The notes: generated from the letters alone by a model not told the origin. 63,926 nucleotides of DNA from CAYMOV01 sp964392085 (GCA_964392085.1 CAYMOV010000007.1:1-63926); one strand, 5' to 3'. Numbered from the stretch's first letter, positions 23,970 to 32,206 are shown. A program made the numbers and translations.

Positions 23970-26321
23970 TCATTTCCACTTCGCCGATGGCCGCCAGCCG
24001 GTGAGGGCCAGCCAGGCGGCTTGTTTCGCGCGGGTATCCTTCGCCTGGGTCGCCCATCGGGCGGCGTCCTTTCCGCGCCCCGCCGCCGTCAGGGCCGCCA
24101 TCCGTTCATCGAAATCGGGCCGGTCCAACCCGAGGGCCGCCGCCTTGAAGGTGGCCTCCACCGCCTGGGGCCGAAGGCCTTGGGACCAGAGAAAATCCCC
24201 CATCCGGTCCCAAGCCGAGGCGATCCCCGGCTCGCGGTCGATCCATTTCCGCAGGACCTGGACCCCGGCGGCAGGTCCCTGGGCCTGGGCGGCCTTCTTC
24301 GCAAGGTCGAACACCTGATCGAGTGGGCCCGGGAGTTCCGGCAGGAACGCCGGCTCCGGAACCGGCGCGGCCCTTCGGTGGTAGACCAGGCTGTTCCCCA
24401 GGTCGGCCACGGGCTCCATATAACTTCCCCAGAATTCCCGCCATTGATCGAGGGTCATTCCCTCCGAGTTGAAGGACCGGTCCATGTCCGCGAACAACCC
24501 GGTTTCCAACCGGTGATAGACCACCCACTCCACCCCTTCCCGTTGGAGTCGTCGGGCCAGCTTTTCCGCCGTTCCCGCCTCGGCCGCCCAGCGGAGAAGC
24601 GTGGGGTTTTCCCATTGGTAATCGAAGTAGGCCGTCCGGTCGATCGGGTAAGCGATCAGCGACGTGAACAACAACACCCGATCCGACCGGTTCGATTTTT
24701 GCTCCACCCATCGGTAGGCCGCGAGGTCGTCAGGCGCGGCGTAATACTCGTTCACCAACGGGCCCATCGGTGAGGCCAAACCGGTGGCGTAGGCGTAGGG
24801 CGCGCCGATCGAAATCTGCCCCATGACCGTGGCCCAAACCGCGAGAACCCAGGCCATGACCAAGAACGCCCGAACCAGTCTCCCCCCCTGGGTCCAGGCC
24901 AAGTCCATCCCATAAGCGGAAACAGCCAAAAAGGCGAGGGCCGCTAAGTCGCCGTGCCGCAAGAAGGTACTGGCCAAGGACCAACACAAAAAGTAAACCG
25001 CCAGGAACAGCGTGGGTATTTGCCAACGCCCCTTGGGGGGGCTTTTGAACCAAGCCCACCCCAAGAAAGCCAAAGGCCCCAGGGTCACGAACATGCCGTT
25101 CGCGGGGGTCAGGAACGCCCGGAAGGCGGATCGGGCCAAGTCCCAGGGAAGCCGTGAGGCGGGCCCAGCGGTTTCCCTCAGGATGGCCGCGATGCGCGCA
25201 GAATCGAAACCCGGAGGCGGCGGGAAATGAGTCGCCAGGATCGGGAAGACCGGGTTGCCCACCGCCAGGATGTTACGGCACCACCATCCCGCCACCGGCA
25301 ACAACGGGAGGAGGACCCACCCAAGTTCTGGTTTCGCCTGTGGAATCCCCCGGATCTTGCGCCAAGCCCAGACCCCCGCCCAACCGGCCAATCCGAAGAG
25401 GGCCGTATATTTGACCGAGAGAGCACCCCCGAGAAGGAAAAGGGTCGCGCGGGCCGTAACGCGGCTGGAAGCGGGCGTGGGCTCCAGGAGGGTCAGGGTA
25501 AAAATCAGCGCAAGGTACCAAAGCAGGGCGCCTTCCACGAATCCGCCCGTGAACAAGGGCAGGAAGAAGGGCGAGCCGAGCAGGACCAATGCCGCTGCCC
25601 TGCGGCGCCCGCCGACGGCCTTGATCCAATCCCCCATCAGGACCAGGCAGCCGATCAGGGGCAGGTAGAGCCCCATCTTCGCGAGGGGTTCACCCCCCAG
25701 GTTCCAATAGCCCGCGATCAGGAGGTCCGCGGCCTTCGGCATGTTGCCGTTGAAATTGATCCAACCGGCCGGAAGCAGGCCCGTCCTGGAAACTTCCCGG
25801 GCGAAACGGAAGTGGTCCACCAGGGCATCCCAATAGGTCGGAGGGGCGAAGGCCTCGAAAAGCCAGGGCAGCGCCGTGATCCCCAGCGCCGCTTTCCATC
25901 CGTTGGGGACTCGCCGAAATTCAGTCCACCCCGCGTCCAGCTCATTCCAATGGGGCCGCGCCGCCAAAAAGCCCAGGAGAAAGAACAGGGACGTGACGCC
26001 CGGGCAGATTAGGCCATGGACGCCGAAGCCGAACAGCCACATCCCAAACAGGATGGTGGCGGCGCCCCAAGCCGAGTGGCCGGCCCAGGGTTGTGCCAAC
26101 TTGGAAAGGAAGAGCGCCCGGATCGATCGGGCCCATCCCCAGAAGCCGAGCAAGAGGAGGGGGACCCAAGCCAAGGCGTAGGTCCGCGCCGCCCATTGCG
26201 CGGGCGCGCCGGCGGGATCCCAAACCACGTTCCCATGCGAATGGATGGGGTCGGGAAGGGCGAGCCCATGGCCGAGGGCCACCGTCACGACCAGCAGAAA
26301 AACCGCGAGGACAAGCCGCAT
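23970..26321 (-). CDS. GT-C-like polytopic membrane protein with TPR-like tail
   Basis: 783 residues from ATG at 26321 (in-frame GTG at 26327 also possible); a longer frame reaches over the tRNA start and is unlikely. An N-terminal signal-like helix is followed by about twelve membrane segments to residue 530. The WDALVDHFRFAREV segment in the first large loop is a plausible acidic GT-C site. The soluble C terminus includes VEWVVYHRLETG and, from about 690, helix pairs of TPR type (AWDRMGDFLWSQGLRPQAVE). The layout is like the plus-strand GT-C/TPR gene at 3194, so both may belong to one family of surface-glycan enzymes. Substrate unknown. Confidence 0.72.
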   Translation of the reverse strand: MRLVLAVFLLVVTVALGHGLALPDPIHSHGNVVWDPAGAPAQWAARTYALAWVPLLLLGFWGWARSIRALFLSKLAQPWAGHSAWGAATILFGMWLFGFGVHGLICPGVTSLFFLLGFLAARPHWNELDAGWTEFRRVPNGWKAALGITALPWLFEAFAPPTYWDALVDHFRFAREVSRTGLLPAGWINFNGNMPKAADLLIAGYWNLGGEPLAKMGLYLPLIGCLVLMGDWIKAVGGRRRAAALVLLGSPFFLPLFTGGFVEGALLWYLALIFTLTLLEPTPASSRVTARATLFLLGGALSVKYTALFGLAGWAGVWAWRKIRGIPQAKPELGWVLLPLLPVAGWWCRNILAVGNPVFPILATHFPPPPGFDSARIAAILRETAGPASRLPWDLARSAFRAFLTPANGMFVTLGPLAFLGWAWFKSPPKGRWQIPTLFLAVYFLCWSLASTFLRHGDLAALAFLAVSAYGMDLAWTQGGRLVRAFLVMAWVLAVWATVMGQISIGAPYAYATGLASPMGPLVNEYYAAPDDLAAYRWVEQKSNRSDRVLLFTSLIAYPIDRTAYFDYQWENPTLLRWAAEAGTAEKLARRLQREGVEWVVYHRLETGLFADMDRSFNSEGMTLDQWREFWGSYMEPVADLGNSLVYHRRAAPVPEPAFLPELPGPLDQVFDLAKKAAQAQGPAAGVQVLRKWIDREPGIASAWDRMGDFLWSQGLRPQAVEATFKAAALGLDRPDFDERMAALTAAGRGKDAARWATQAKDTRAKQAAWLALTGWRPSAKWK

Positions 26322-26407
26322 TTTCACCCCGGGCCCCGGGGGGCCGGTTGATTGACTTCCCAAACACCCCCAGTATAATGCCCCCCGCCTCAGCTTCCCT
26401 TTTTTAC

Positions 26408-26489
26408 GCCGGAGTGGTGGAATGGCAGACACGTACGCTTGAGGTGCGTATGGGCGACCGTGCGGGTTCGAGTCCCGCCTCCGGCACCA
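26408..26489 (+). tRNA. tRNA-Leu (anticodon GAG)
   Basis: Acceptor arms GCCGGAG and CTCCGGC pair perfectly and CCA is encoded (26487-26489). The anticodon stem TACGC/GCGTA encloses TTGAGGT, anticodon GAG, reading CTC/CTT codons. A long variable arm and a T-arm containing GGTTCGAGTCC complete the class II leucine structure. Confidence 0.95.
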
Positions 26490-26500
26490 TTCTTAATAAT

Positions 26501-26540
26501 AAAAGGCCCTGGTCCAATCGGATCAGGGCCTTTTGTTTTT
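26501..26540 (+). terminator. Terminator after tRNA-Leu
   Basis: AAAAGGCCCTG (26501-26511) pairs with CAGGGCCTTTT (26524-26534), followed by GTTTTT, 12 bases after the tRNA. Confidence 0.9.
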
Positions 26541-26686
26541 AGGCTGGTGTTGGTGGCGGGACGAGAACCCAGGGGGTCTGGGGGATGTCCATACCACCAG
26601 GGTCCCGCCGAGGGCACCTTGCCCGTCCAGGGTTGCCGTTTACTGCAGTTCGTGTGTGGCAGGGCCGCTAGGCCACCTGCGACAGG
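26541..26686. ncRNA. Unexplained highly structured segment, candidate RNA
   Basis: Between the tRNA terminator and the small membrane protein gene lie about 145 bases dense in inverted repeats: GGCGGGAC (26555-26562) with GTCCCGCC (26602-26609), an ACCC-AGG-GGGT mini-hairpin inside, GGGC-ACCTT-GCCC next, TGCC/GGCA farther on, and ACCTG-CGA-CAGGT at 26675-26687. Read on the minus strand, the outer 59 bases start GGCGGGA and end TCCCGCCACCA, like a tRNA acceptor stem, but no D, anticodon or T arms fit. SRP, tmRNA, RNase P and 6S signatures were not recognised. Strand and function are unknown. Confidence 0.3.
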
Positions 26687-26986
26687 TCACGCATTTTCAT
26701 CCTTATCCCTAAGCCTTCGGATGACATCGAGAAGCCTCAGCATCCTTAATCGCGCGACGATCACAAAAGTCCCAAACATGATCCAAAGAAGTATTTGAAC
26801 CACTATTGAGTCCAGATAATTTCCGTGTTTCAAGGCATCGCTGTATTGATCAAACCAATTCAGGCGCAATATGCCCATGAATATTTGGAGCGCAACCACC
26901 AAAACCGCCATAACGATAATGCCTGTACCACCCTTCCGAGTCTTTTCCCACTTCCCGACGAATTCCTCATCTCCCGGATTCAGCAT
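26687..26986 (-). CDS. Small two-helix membrane protein
   Basis: 99 residues from ATG at 26986, with AGGGGGGC four bases upstream, a strong ribosome site. Two hydrophobic helices (GIIVMAVLVVALQIFMGIL and the region IVVQILLWIMFGTFVIVA) are joined by a short polar loop; both ends are charged, and the C terminus is Arg/Asp/Glu-rich. No known domain recognised. It lies alone between the tRNA and the VCBS-like secreted protein gene. Confidence 0.6.
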   Translation of the reverse strand: MLNPGDEEFVGKWEKTRKGGTGIIVMAVLVVALQIFMGILRLNWFDQYSDALKHGNYLDSIVVQILLWIMFGTFVIVARLRMLRLLDVIRRLRDKDENA

Positions 26987-27045
26987 TATTGCCCCCCTAT
27001 ATCAGTCGTCCTTGCGAACCACTCGTATCTTATCCCTTTGACCCC

Positions 27046-27078
27046 AAAACACCAAAGGCGCCCGAAGGCGCCTTTGGT
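27046..27078 (-). terminator. Terminator of the secreted-protein gene at 27116
   Basis: A perfect 12-bp stem (27051-27062 with 27067-27078, CGAA loop) lies about 40 bases after the stop. It is followed on the minus strand by GTTTTGGGG. Confidence 0.85.
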
Positions 27079-27115
27079 TCCCGTTTTCGGTTTAGCCAGC
27101 CGCCAACCGCTTCCG

Positions 27116-28339
27116 TTAAGGCTTCATCTCAGCCTTCAAATCCAAGGCTTCCTTGAAGCGCGGGTGGCCTTTCAGGACCATGTTGAGGTAGTTCTTGGCC
27201 TCGGCCATCTTCCCCGAGTCCTTGAAGGCCCTGGCTACGGCGGTGTAGTAACCCGCCCGTAGGTCGGAATAATCCGGCCCGTGGACGCCCATCTTCTGGG
27301 CCTGGTTGAAGAAGGCCGTGGCTTGTTGGCCCAGTTTGACGATGTCGTTCTCCTTCACGCGGGTCGGGACGATCTCGGTCTTGAGCTTCGCGAAGGCCGA
27401 GTTCAGCTCGAACTCGGGGCCCCACCAACCGGAGACCTTGAGGGTCTTCCCGCCCGTCGGGGCTACGGCGACCGGCTTCTCGACCGGTTTTTCCACCGAC
27501 GCCTCGGTCGTCGCCACGACAGGCGCACCCGTCTCGGCTGTGGCCTTGGGAGCAACGGCCACCTGGGCCGCCGTCGGGGTCGGCTTCGGTGGGACCGGCG
27601 TGGGCTTCTTGGGCACCGGGGTCACGGTCTTGGTGGGGATCAGGGTCGGCGTCGGGGTCGCCGTGGCGATGGCGGTAGGCGTGAAGGTCGGTTCCAACAC
27701 CTTGTCGCCCAACACTTCCCCGGTCTTGGAAACGAAGGCCTGCTGCCCGTCATTCCATACAAAAATCTTTTCGGCTTCCGCCTTGGTGGCGGGGACTTTC
27801 TTGGAGGAAATCCAGACATCCACCTTCCCGTTATTGCCGACCTCGTTCACGAAGACAGGCGGCGTGGTGAGCTCAAAGAGCTTCAGGATCTTGCCCGACA
27901 GGACCGCGTAGCCGTGGGTCGTCACGGAACCTTTGTCCCCCGTCCGCTCCACGAACAGGATCTTCCGTTGGCCCTGGCTTTGGGTCAGGACCTTGATGGA
28001 CTTCATCGCCGGGCCGTCCTCCTCGAAGAGCTTGGCGTAATGCCCGCCCTTGGGGTCGTAGAAACAGATCGCCAGGGTCTGGTCGTGGGGCTTGTCCAGG
28101 TTCTCGGCGGATACCTGGGCCCGGTAAGCCAAGAGCAGGTCCTTCTTGCCGTCCCCATTGAGGTCGATGAAGTCGAAAAGCCCGCCCGCCTCATCCTGGC
28201 CGTCCACGGTGACGGCCGGCAGTTTCTCCAACAGGTGGTTCGCGGGCAGAAGGGTGTCCAGCCAGTCGTTCTGGGCCTTTGTCAGGGCGGGGGAAAGGCC
28301 CAACAGGGCGACCAGCAATGCGGCGGTCCAACGGTTCAT
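27116..28339 (-). CDS. Secreted protein with VCBS-like domain, Pro/Thr linker and TPR-like tail
   Basis: 407 residues from ATG at 28339 with AAGGAG seven bases upstream. MNRWTAALLVALLGLSPALTKA is a clear Sec signal peptide. The domain after it contains FDFIDLNGDGKKDLLLAY, a calcium-binding-type repeat seen in FG-GAP/VCBS proteins. A linker of about 70 residues rich in Pro, Thr, Lys and Val (TPTPTLIPTKTVTPVPKK and on) follows. The C-terminal 90 residues form helix pairs (FFNQAQKMGVHGPDY, ARAFKDSGKMAEAKNYLNM) like tetratricopeptide repeats. It is probably periplasmic or surface exposed. Function unknown. Confidence 0.75.
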   Translation of the reverse strand: MNRWTAALLVALLGLSPALTKAQNDWLDTLLPANHLLEKLPAVTVDGQDEAGGLFDFIDLNGDGKKDLLLAYRAQVSAENLDKPHDQTLAICFYDPKGGHYAKLFEEDGPAMKSIKVLTQSQGQRKILFVERTGDKGSVTTHGYAVLSGKILKLFELTTPPVFVNEVGNNGKVDVWISSKKVPATKAEAEKIFVWNDGQQAFVSKTGEVLGDKVLEPTFTPTAIATATPTPTLIPTKTVTPVPKKPTPVPPKPTPTAAQVAVAPKATAETGAPVVATTEASVEKPVEKPVAVAPTGGKTLKVSGWWGPEFELNSAFAKLKTEIVPTRVKENDIVKLGQQATAFFNQAQKMGVHGPDYSDLRAGYYTAVARAFKDSGKMAEAKNYLNMVLKGHPRFKEALDLKAEMKP

Positions 28340-28390
28340 CTCGTTCTCCTTGGGGTCATGCAACCCAACCAACCAAAAAATCTTTTAAAC

Positions 28391-28466
28391 TCAGGGACCA
28401 CAGGGACAGCGGCTACTTCTTCTTTTCGTTATTACCTAAAAAGCCTTCCCCGTGGTCCATGTGTCC
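28391..28466. repeat. Paired inverted repeat, GGGACCACAGGGACA type
   Basis: TCAGGGACCACAGGGACA (28391-28408) and TCCCCGTGGTCCATGTGTCC (28447-28466) are imperfect inverted arms around about 40 bases. They resemble the pairs at 22.2-22.5 and 23.85-23.96 kb. Confidence 0.6.
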
Positions 28467-28482
28467 TAAATCCATCCGTTCC

Positions 28483-29469
28483 CTAAAGCCAACCCGCCGC
28501 GCGGTAGGACTCCGCCGCTTGGCGGATCCCCGCTTCGAGGGTCCAATGGGGTTTCCAGCCGAGCCCGGTCCGGATCGCCCGGGTGTCGCAGGTCCAAGCC
28601 TTCGGCGCCGCTTCCTTCACCTTGTCGAGGTTGAGGATGGCCGCTTGGCCCCTCACCCGGCCCACCATCTCGGACAGGAAGGCCGATAGTTTAACCAAAG
28701 GAAGCGGAATCTTCAAAGTTACCGCCCGCTTCCCCAGGGCCCTTTCGATCAATGCCACCAGTTCGAGCCAATCCGCGTCCTCGGAGGCGACAAAATAGGT
28801 CTTTCCCACGGCCTTGGGACCGGATGCCAACAGGATGGCATCCACCAGGTCATTCACATGCACGTAACTGACCCTCTGGCGACCATCCCCCGGCAGGACC
28901 GCCAAGCCCTTCTGGACCATCTGGAAATACTGGAAGATGTCCTTTTCGCGGGGACCGTAGACCCCGCCCGGTCGGAGGACCGTCCAGGCGATCTTGCGCC
29001 CCAGGGTCGTCTTCACCGCCTCTTCCCCAGCCAGCTTGGTGGATCCGTAAAAACTTACGGGCTCCGCCGGGTCGCTCTCACGGCGGGGCCGGTCCAGGTT
29101 CGACGGTCCCGCGCCGGCCAGGGAAGCGACCTGGATGAAACGCCCCACCGTGCGGGCCGCCAGGGCCTCCTGGGCTAGGATCCGCGAGCCTTCCACATTC
29201 ACCCTCGCGTAATCGCCGTAGTTGAAACCCCGCAAAACCCCCGCCAAATGCATCACGGTCTTGGCGCCGGACATCGCCCTCCGGACGGCCAGGGGGTCCG
29301 TCACGTCGCCCAACGCGATTTCATGGAACTTGCCCGGTTTAAAGGCGAGCCGCGAGACCGAACGCACCAACAACCGGGTCCGGATGCCCTTGCGCCCTAG
29401 CGCCTCGGCAAGGTGTCCCCCGACGAACCCGGTGGCGCCGGTCAAAAGGACGGGTTGGGCGATCTTCAT
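28483..29469 (-). CDS. Extended SDR, NAD(P)-dependent epimerase/reductase (ceramide reductase candidate)
   Basis: 328 residues from ATG at 29469. The Rossmann motif TGATGFVGGH spans 10-19 and the catalytic YGSTK has Tyr141 and Lys145, typical of extended short-chain dehydrogenases. It is divergent from a serine palmitoyltransferase-like gene 282 bases away, whose downstream neighbour is a GNAT-fold acyltransferase. In Caulobacter the ceramide pathway uses exactly such a trio (Spt, bCerS, CerR), with CerR an epimerase-like reductase of the 3-keto group. By that context this is a CerR candidate; the sequence alone would equally fit a sugar-nucleotide or 3-beta-hydroxysteroid-like dehydrogenase. 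Confidence 0.8.
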   Translation of the reverse strand: MKIAQPVLLTGATGFVGGHLAEALGRKGIRTRLLVRSVSRLAFKPGKFHEIALGDVTDPLAVRRAMSGAKTVMHLAGVLRGFNYGDYARVNVEGSRILAQEALAARTVGRFIQVASLAGAGPSNLDRPRRESDPAEPVSFYGSTKLAGEEAVKTTLGRKIAWTVLRPGGVYGPREKDIFQYFQMVQKGLAVLPGDGRQRVSYVHVNDLVDAILLASGPKAVGKTYFVASEDADWLELVALIERALGKRAVTLKIPLPLVKLSAFLSEMVGRVRGQAAILNLDKVKEAAPKAWTCDTRAIRTGLGWKPHWTLEAGIRQAAESYRAAGWL

Positions 29470-29567
29470 GGAGGGTTCCGTGGCAAGGGGATGGGTCCGA
29501 AACGGCGAAAACCCGTTTGGAAAACGTCGCAACCATCGTATCCGTTAAGGGGACACATCGTAACAAA

Positions 29568-29596
29568 TTGCCCCCAGGGGTTCGGTATCTTATAAT
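29568..29596 (+). promoter_or_regulatory. Strong promoter upstream of the SPT-like gene
   Basis: TTGCCC (29568-29573) and a perfect TATAAT (29591-29596) are separated by 17 bases. Start would be near 29603, giving a leader of about 150 bases that first passes the hairpin at 29617-29644. Confidence 0.75.
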
Positions 29597-29616
29597 ATGC
29601 GCCGTGCCTGAACAAC

Positions 29617-29644
29617 GGCGGGGCCATCCAGCTCCGCCTTTTTT
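29617..29644 (+). terminator. Intrinsic terminator in the leader of the SPT-like gene (attenuator candidate)
   Basis: GGCGGGGC (29617-29624) pairs with GCTCCGCC (29631-29638; one G-U pair), followed directly by six T. It begins about 15 bases after the predicted start, well before the gene at 29752. Either transcription is attenuated or a short RNA is made and the gene uses another promoter. Confidence 0.6.
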
Positions 29645-29751
29645 ATGTTTCGGGGCCCCACCCGCGCCCCCTCCTCAAAACGCTCAAAAGCGCCCCCCAC
29701 CGGGGATGGGCGCCTAATCCTCCCCGGATGCCCCGGGGGTATGGAGTCGAA

Positions 29752-30933
29752 ATGGACATCTTTGACAAGGCCAACAACTGGACCGCCGCGGACGAGGTCC
29801 GCGACGCGGGGGTTTACCCCTATTTCCGCCCGAATACCGCCAGCCTGGGGACCGAGGTCACCATCGGCGGCAAGAAGATGATCATGATCGGGTCGAACAA
29901 CTACCTGGGGTTGGTCACCCACCCCGAGGTGTTGGAGGCCATGGTCCAGGCCATCCGCAAGTACGGTTCGGCCTGCACCGGGTCCCCCTTCCTGAACGGC
30001 ACCCTGGACATCCGCATTGAGTTGGAGGAGAAGCTCGCCGATTACGTGCATATGGAATCGGCGCTGATTTATTCCACCGGCTACCAGTCCAACCTGGGGG
30101 CCCTCTCAACCATCGCCACCCGGGGCGACTACATCATCTCCGACCGGGACAACCACGCCAGCATCGTCGACGGTTGTAAGTTGTCCTTCGCCAAGACCGT
30201 CAAGTACGGCCACAACGACATGGAGGACCTGGAACGGGTCCTGGCCAACCACCAAGACAACCCGAAGCTGATCGTGACCGACGGGGTCTTTTCCATGGGC
30301 GGGGACGTCTGCGACCTTCCGAAGATCGTCGAGCTCAAGAGGAAATATGGCGGCCGGATCATGGTGGACGAGGCCCATTCCCTGGGCCTGTTCGGCCCCC
30401 AGGGCGAGGGGGTTGGGTCCCATTTCGGCATCCAGAGCGAGGTGGACATGGTCATGGGCACCTTCTCCAAGTCCCTGGTCTCCATCGGCGGGTTCATCGC
30501 CTCCACCCATAAGGTCATCGACTATTTGAAGCACAACAGCCGCCCCCTGATCTTCTCGGCCAGCCTGTCGCCCGCCGACACGGCGGCCGCCCTCAAAAGC
30601 CTGGAAATCATCAAACGCGAGCCCGAGCGCCGGGAACGCCTCTGGAAGATCGCGAAGAAGATGCGGGATGCCTACAGGGCCATGGGTTGGAACACCCTCA
30701 ACAGCCAGTCAGCCATCATCCCCCTGATGGTGGGCGACAACCACAAGACCTTCTCCATGACGAAGGAACTGGGTGAAATGGGCATCTTCGCCACCCCGGT
30801 CGTATCCCCCGCCGTCCCGCCGGACCAGACCCTGATCCGCACCAGCTATACCGCCACCCACACCGACCAGCAGTTGGACTACGTCCTGGAGTGCTTCCAG
30901 AAGGTCGGGAAGAAGTACCAAGTCATCCCCTGA
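29752..30933 (+). CDS. spt: Serine palmitoyltransferase-like PLP enzyme (alpha-oxoamine synthase family)
   Basis: 393 residues from ATG at 29752, with GGAG five bases upstream; the ATG at 29728 is less likely. It is a fold-type I PLP enzyme of the alpha-oxoamine synthase family: DNHASIVDG with His135 stacking on PLP, VDEAHSLGLFG (205-215) with the Asp that contacts the pyridine nitrogen, and GTFSKSLVSIGGF with Lys240 as Schiff base. Members condense an amino acid with an acyl-CoA (serine palmitoyltransferase, KBL, AONS, ALAS). The N-terminal extension before SNNYLGL and the neighbours (acyltransferase, SDR) favour serine palmitoyltransferase, the first step of sphingolipid synthesis. Confidence 0.82.
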   Translation: MDIFDKANNWTAADEVRDAGVYPYFRPNTASLGTEVTIGGKKMIMIGSNNYLGLVTHPEVLEAMVQAIRKYGSACTGSPFLNGTLDIRIELEEKLADYVHMESALIYSTGYQSNLGALSTIATRGDYIISDRDNHASIVDGCKLSFAKTVKYGHNDMEDLERVLANHQDNPKLIVTDGVFSMGGDVCDLPKIVELKRKYGGRIMVDEAHSLGLFGPQGEGVGSHFGIQSEVDMVMGTFSKSLVSIGGFIASTHKVIDYLKHNSRPLIFSASLSPADTAAALKSLEIIKREPERRERLWKIAKKMRDAYRAMGWNTLNSQSAIIPLMVGDNHKTFSMTKELGEMGIFATPVVSPAVPPDQTLIRTSYTATHTDQQLDYVLECFQKVGKKYQVIP

Positions 30934-30936
30934 AAA

Positions 30937-30970
30937 GCGGCGGATGGCGGATAGCGGTTGGCGGATGGCC
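30937..30970. repeat. GCGGATRGCGG heptad-like intergenic repeat
   Basis: GCGGCGGATGGCGGATAGCG followed by GTTGGCGGATGGCC: tandem 7-base units of the form GCGGATA/G or GCGGTTG. The same units occur at 42574-42604, 42671-42699 and near 45363-45377. Confidence 0.75.
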
Positions 30971-31060
30971 ATGACTAGTCACGGCTATGTAATCGGAACT
31001 TCATACCAGCCACCGGCGTCCAAGGTTAAATAGGAAATACCCAAACCAAAAGAGGCTGCC

Positions 31061-32206
31061 ATGGGCGTCGAAATCCAAGAAGTGAAGACTAAGGCTGATT
31101 GGGCGACATTCCTCAACGTGCCCTGGTCCATCTACATCAAGGACGGCAAGCGCGACCCGAACTGGGTGCCCCCCTTCCTCGACGACCACCGGTCCCTCCT
31201 GAACCCCGCCAAGAACCCCTTCTTCAAGCATGGCCGCCTGACGGCCTACCTGGCCCTGCGGGACGGCAAGGTCGTGGGCCGCACCACGGCCCATGTCGAC
31301 GACAACTACAACGAGTTCCACGGCGAGAAGATCGGGTGGTTCGGGTTTTTCGAGTGCCAGAACGACCCCGAGGCCGCCAAGGCCCTCCTCGATACCGCCG
31401 AAGCCTGGGTCAAGGGCCAGGGTATGGCCAAGATCATGGGCCCCGCCAACCTGACCTCCAACGACGAGTGGTCCTTCCTGCTGGAGGGTTTCGACTCCCC
31501 CGCCCGCATCTCCATGACCTACAACCCGCCTTATTACCTGGAGCTGGCCGATAAGTGCGGCTATGCCAAGGCCAAGGACCTTTTCGCGTGGTACCTGGAC
31601 GCCTCCACCGAGGTGCCGGAGCGCATGGTCAAGATCATGGAACGGGCCAAGAAGCGCGAGCGCATCGAGATCCGCAGCCTCTCGAAGAAGCACTTCGACG
31701 CCGATGTGGTCTTGATCAAGGACCTCTACAACAAGATCTGGGACAAGAACTGGGGCTTCGTGCCCATGACCGAGGAGGAGTTCAAGTACCAGGTCGCCAA
31801 ACTCAAGCCGATCATCTGGCACGACATGGTGCACCTGGCCCTGGTGGACGGCAAGGCCATCGGCTTCACCCTGGTGGCGCCGGACGTGAACTGGGTGCTC
31901 AAGAAAATCGACGGCGAGCTGTTCCGCTGGTCGGATCCTTTCGCCCTGGTGAAATTCCTGTTCAACATGCCCAAGGTGAAGGATTGCCGGTTGATGGCCA
32001 TGGGTATCCTGCCCGAGTACCGCGGCAAGGGCCTGGACGCCATGCTTTACGTGGAGATCTTGAAGGCGGGCCGCAAGCGCGGGGTCCTAGGCGGTGAGCT
32101 TTCCTGGACGCTGGAGGACAACGACGGCGTCAACAACGGCATCGCCGCCATGGGCGCCAAGGTCATCAAAAAATACAGGGTTTACGAGAAGGTCTTGGTT
32201 TCCTAG
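31061..32206 (+). CDS. GNAT-fold acyltransferase (bacterial ceramide synthase candidate)
   Basis: 381 residues from ATG at 31061 with GAGG six bases upstream. Two GNAT-like halves are visible: PWSIYIKDGKRDPNWVPPF and LFxECQNDPEAAKALLDTAE in the first, and MAMGILPEYRGKGLDAMLY (about 305-325), the acetyl-CoA-binding loop pattern, in the second. The protein belongs to a YghO/COG-type family of unassigned GNAT proteins. Bacterial ceramide synthases (bCerS) are also GNAT-fold acyltransferases and are encoded near Spt. Position 127 bases downstream of the SPT-like gene on the same strand supports N-acylation of 3-ketosphinganine as a working idea; not proven from sequence. Confidence 0.72.
   Translation: MGVEIQEVKTKADWATFLNVPWSIYIKDGKRDPNWVPPFLDDHRSLLNPAKNPFFKHGRLTAYLALRDGKVVGRTTAHVDDNYNEFHGEKIGWFGFFECQNDPEAAKALLDTAEAWVKGQGMAKIMGPANLTSNDEWSFLLEGFDSPARISMTYNPPYYLELADKCGYAKAKDLFAWYLDASTEVPERMVKIMERAKKRERIEIRSLSKKHFDADVVLIKDLYNKIWDKNWGFVPMTEEEFKYQVAKLKPIIWHDMVHLALVDGKAIGFTLVAPDVNWVLKKIDGELFRWSDPFALVKFLFNMPKVKDCRLMAMGILPEYRGKGLDAMLYVEILKAGRKRGVLGGELSWTLEDNDGVNNGIAAMGAKVIKKYRVYEKVLVS

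Noticed and set aside
23970..26432. Longer start of the GT-C gene at 26432
   Set aside because: It would place the gene start inside tRNA-Leu; the ATG at 26321 before a signal-like helix is the likely start.
26545..26610. A second tRNA on the minus strand (acceptor stem GGCGGGA/TCCCGCC plus ACCA)
   Set aside because: Only the acceptor pairing fits; D, anticodon and T arms cannot be formed in the 41 bases between.
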